64,000 nucleotides of DNA from Spinacia oleracea (lineage: Eukaryota > Streptophyta > Magnoliopsida > Caryophyllales > Amaranthaceae). The notes under the pieces were generated by a model. That model saw only the letters and a list, made by a program, of their open reading frames with translations, was not told the DNA's origin and did no database searches. A program made the position numbers and the translations under genes. The DNA is taken from assembly GCF_020520425.1 (NCBI RefSeq), contig NC_079487.1, forward strand, positions 106,116,141-106,180,140. Reading direction: 5' to 3'. Positions 61,057 to 64,000 of this stretch are shown piece by piece; position 1 is the stretch's first letter; each line of letters opens with the position of its first letter.

Positions 61057-61691
61057 TTTGTCCAACTCTGATTCGACGCCGTGCTCTGCTTGCTCTCGGG
61101 TTTTCGACGGGGACATTTATGGGGATCATGCCGTGTCTTGTGCTGGGATTGTGGGTATCAAACATCGTCATAATGTTGTTCGTGATACCCTTTTGGATAT
61201 TTGCTATCGGTCGGGGATTTCTGCTCGCAAGGAGGTTGATGTTGGGCTGACTAGTGAGAGCGATGGAGCTCTTCGTCCTGCAGATATATTGCTTTACTCA
61301 TGGGATGGCGGTCTAGATGTGTGTGTTGACTTGACTGGGTCTTCCCCTATGACGCAATCTGGGTTGTCAGGCTTCATTCCGGGCCGGGTTGTGGCGGTTG
61401 CAGCACAGCGGAAGCAGGATAAGTATGCGGCACGTTGTAGGGCTTTGGGTTACGGTTTCTTTCCTTTTTCCTTCTCTTCTTTTGGGGAATTAGAGAAATG
61501 GGCTGTTTCTTTGCTGAAGCAGGTTCAGACGTACTCCAGGGCTCAGGACATTGGGGCACGGGCAGCTGCCCACATTTTCAGCAGGATCGGGTTCGCCATA
61601 GCTAGAGGAGTGGGGGCCCAGATTGTATCTCGGCTCCCCTCCAACTTCTTGTAGTTCACTTGATCTTTATAGCTTGTTAAGCTTGTAACGT

Positions 61692-61692
<1 letters not shown>
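61057..61692 (+). mobile_element. 5'-truncated RLE-type LINE, copy D (close relative of copy A)
   Basis: From SDSTPCSACSRVFDGD (61067) to the stop codon at 61652-61654 it matches the end of copy A with about 22 differences in 590 bases by eye; the frame is fully open across the CCHC knuckle, RPADILLYSWDGG and the C-terminus. The start lies next to TTTGTCCAAC at the TAA edge. Its 3' UTR is shorter than copy A's. Confidence 0.9.
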
Positions 61693-61754
<62 letters not shown>

Positions 61755-61755
61755 C
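61693..61755. repeat. (TAA)n microsatellite, tract 5
   Basis: About 20 units, then the right arm of the Harbinger-like host element. Confidence 0.97.
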
Positions 61756-61852
61756 TGATCTTAACTTAATTTTTCTGATCTGATATGGTCTGATTAAATC
61801 TGAAATAAGTATTAAGATCATAAAATAAGATCAAGATGAACTAAACAAGGCC

Positions 61853-62263
61853 TAAGTCTCAGATACGAAGCCTCTGCTCCACATTCATAGTTTATACTTT
61901 ATATTGCTCTAGTGCGGTTGTGCCTCAAGGCCCTCAACTACAAACAAAAAAAAGAATGTTATGGCCTTATGGGCACGCCAGGGACAAATAGCTATGGGTC
62001 ATTCTCCCATACAATAAGGCCGAAACCCACAAAACAAAGTTGGACCGAATCTCATCTGGCCTAAAGATAAAATAATCTCAGAAACTCAGTACGATCGGGT
62101 CGGGCCAATCTCATGTCCCGAAATTAAGTGCGTCATCCATCACGATTTCGATTTTATCGCCCCTTCCAAACTCAATTCTTCCCCACTCCATCACTAGTCA
62201 CTTCCTCTCTCTCTCTCTCCTCTCTTACTCTGTGGTTGTCCTTTCCTGAGAAGCGTTGTTAAG
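61853..62263 (+). promoter_or_regulatory. promoter and 5' UTR region of the aspartate aminotransferase gene
   Basis: A CT-rich tract (62203-62225, TCTCTCTCTC) and a non-coding leader end at a GT donor at 62264. A leader intron (62264-62402, ending TTTTTTCAG) brings the leader to the start codon. The transcription start cannot be fixed by eye. Confidence 0.55.
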
Positions 62264-62402
62264 GTACGAATAACTTGCTTCATTTTTCTCTTATTAACTT
62301 TTTCTCAGTACTTGTATCAGTTTATCATCATTCCCAGAATTCGCAGAATATATTTCATGATCACTAATTTCAGATAACTGGAAATGGGTTTGGTTTTTTC
62401 AG

Positions 62403-63942
<1,540 letters not shown>

Positions 63943-64000
63943 GTATGTACTACTGAAATAGCCTTGCGGATTTGGCCTTTTTTGTGGGGGGGGGGGGGGG

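Noticed and set aside
63984-64000. Run of 17 G at the window end
   Set aside because: Lies in an intron of the aminotransferase gene at the window edge; its length cannot be judged and it may be an ordinary homopolymer or assembly effect.

Overview
This window is nuclear DNA of a flowering plant. The evidence is spliced genes with GT-AG introns, plant-type LTR, L1, CACTA, MULE, Harbinger, Stowaway and Helitron elements, and plant-only protein families (ankyrin-PGG membrane proteins, plastid UbiA prenyltransferase). The AT-rich sequence and the abundant TACTCCGTA/TACGGAGTA word suggest a Caryophyllales (amaranth/spinach-like) genome, but that placement is inference.

Host genes are few. From left to right they are: a multi-exon homogentisate-phytyltransferase-like prenyltransferase (about 1866-4015, + strand, first exon not found); a broken ankyrin-PGG gene (11933-29974, +) whose first intron has swollen to 16 kb; an apparently intact ankyrin-PGG paralogue (51839-54874, +, three exons, about 619 aa); and the 5' half of a plastid aspartate aminotransferase gene (62403 to the window end, +). 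The two ankyrin-PGG genes are a local duplicated pair, and the second serves as a template for reading the breaks in the first.

Most of the remainder is transposable elements, many with ends and target-site duplications (TSDs) readable to the base. These include a complete chromodomain Ty3/gypsy element (4563-10969, -); an L1-type LINE (14075-24956, -, 14-bp TSD) that received a solo LTR (5-bp TSD) and a hAT element (8-bp TSD) inside ORF1; and a Harbinger-like element (25788-28442) filled with a 7-bp tandem array and two Stowaway-type insertions. Also present are a 444-bp Helitron; a MULE (32079-40905, 9-bp TSD) enclosing a CACTA element (32572-38871, 3-bp TSD) that carries a captured kinesin fragment and a ~160-bp tandem array; a tRNA-derived SINE with an 18-bp TSD; and a very young Copia element (45231-49510) with an in-frame deletion across integrase/RT.

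The most unusual region is 55831-61852. A Harbinger-like element contains long (TAA)n tracts, and into these tracts sit one near-full-length and three 5'-truncated copies of a non-LTR retrotransposon. It has an N-terminal zinc finger, a reverse transcriptase, and a C-terminal Cys/His knuckle followed by a restriction-endonuclease-like (PD-(D/E)XK-type) domain, with no apurinic endonuclease. Every copy is bounded by TAA repeats on both sides. This looks like a microsatellite-targeting LINE with an R2/R4-like architecture, which is not the usual plant LINE (L1 or RTE) plan.
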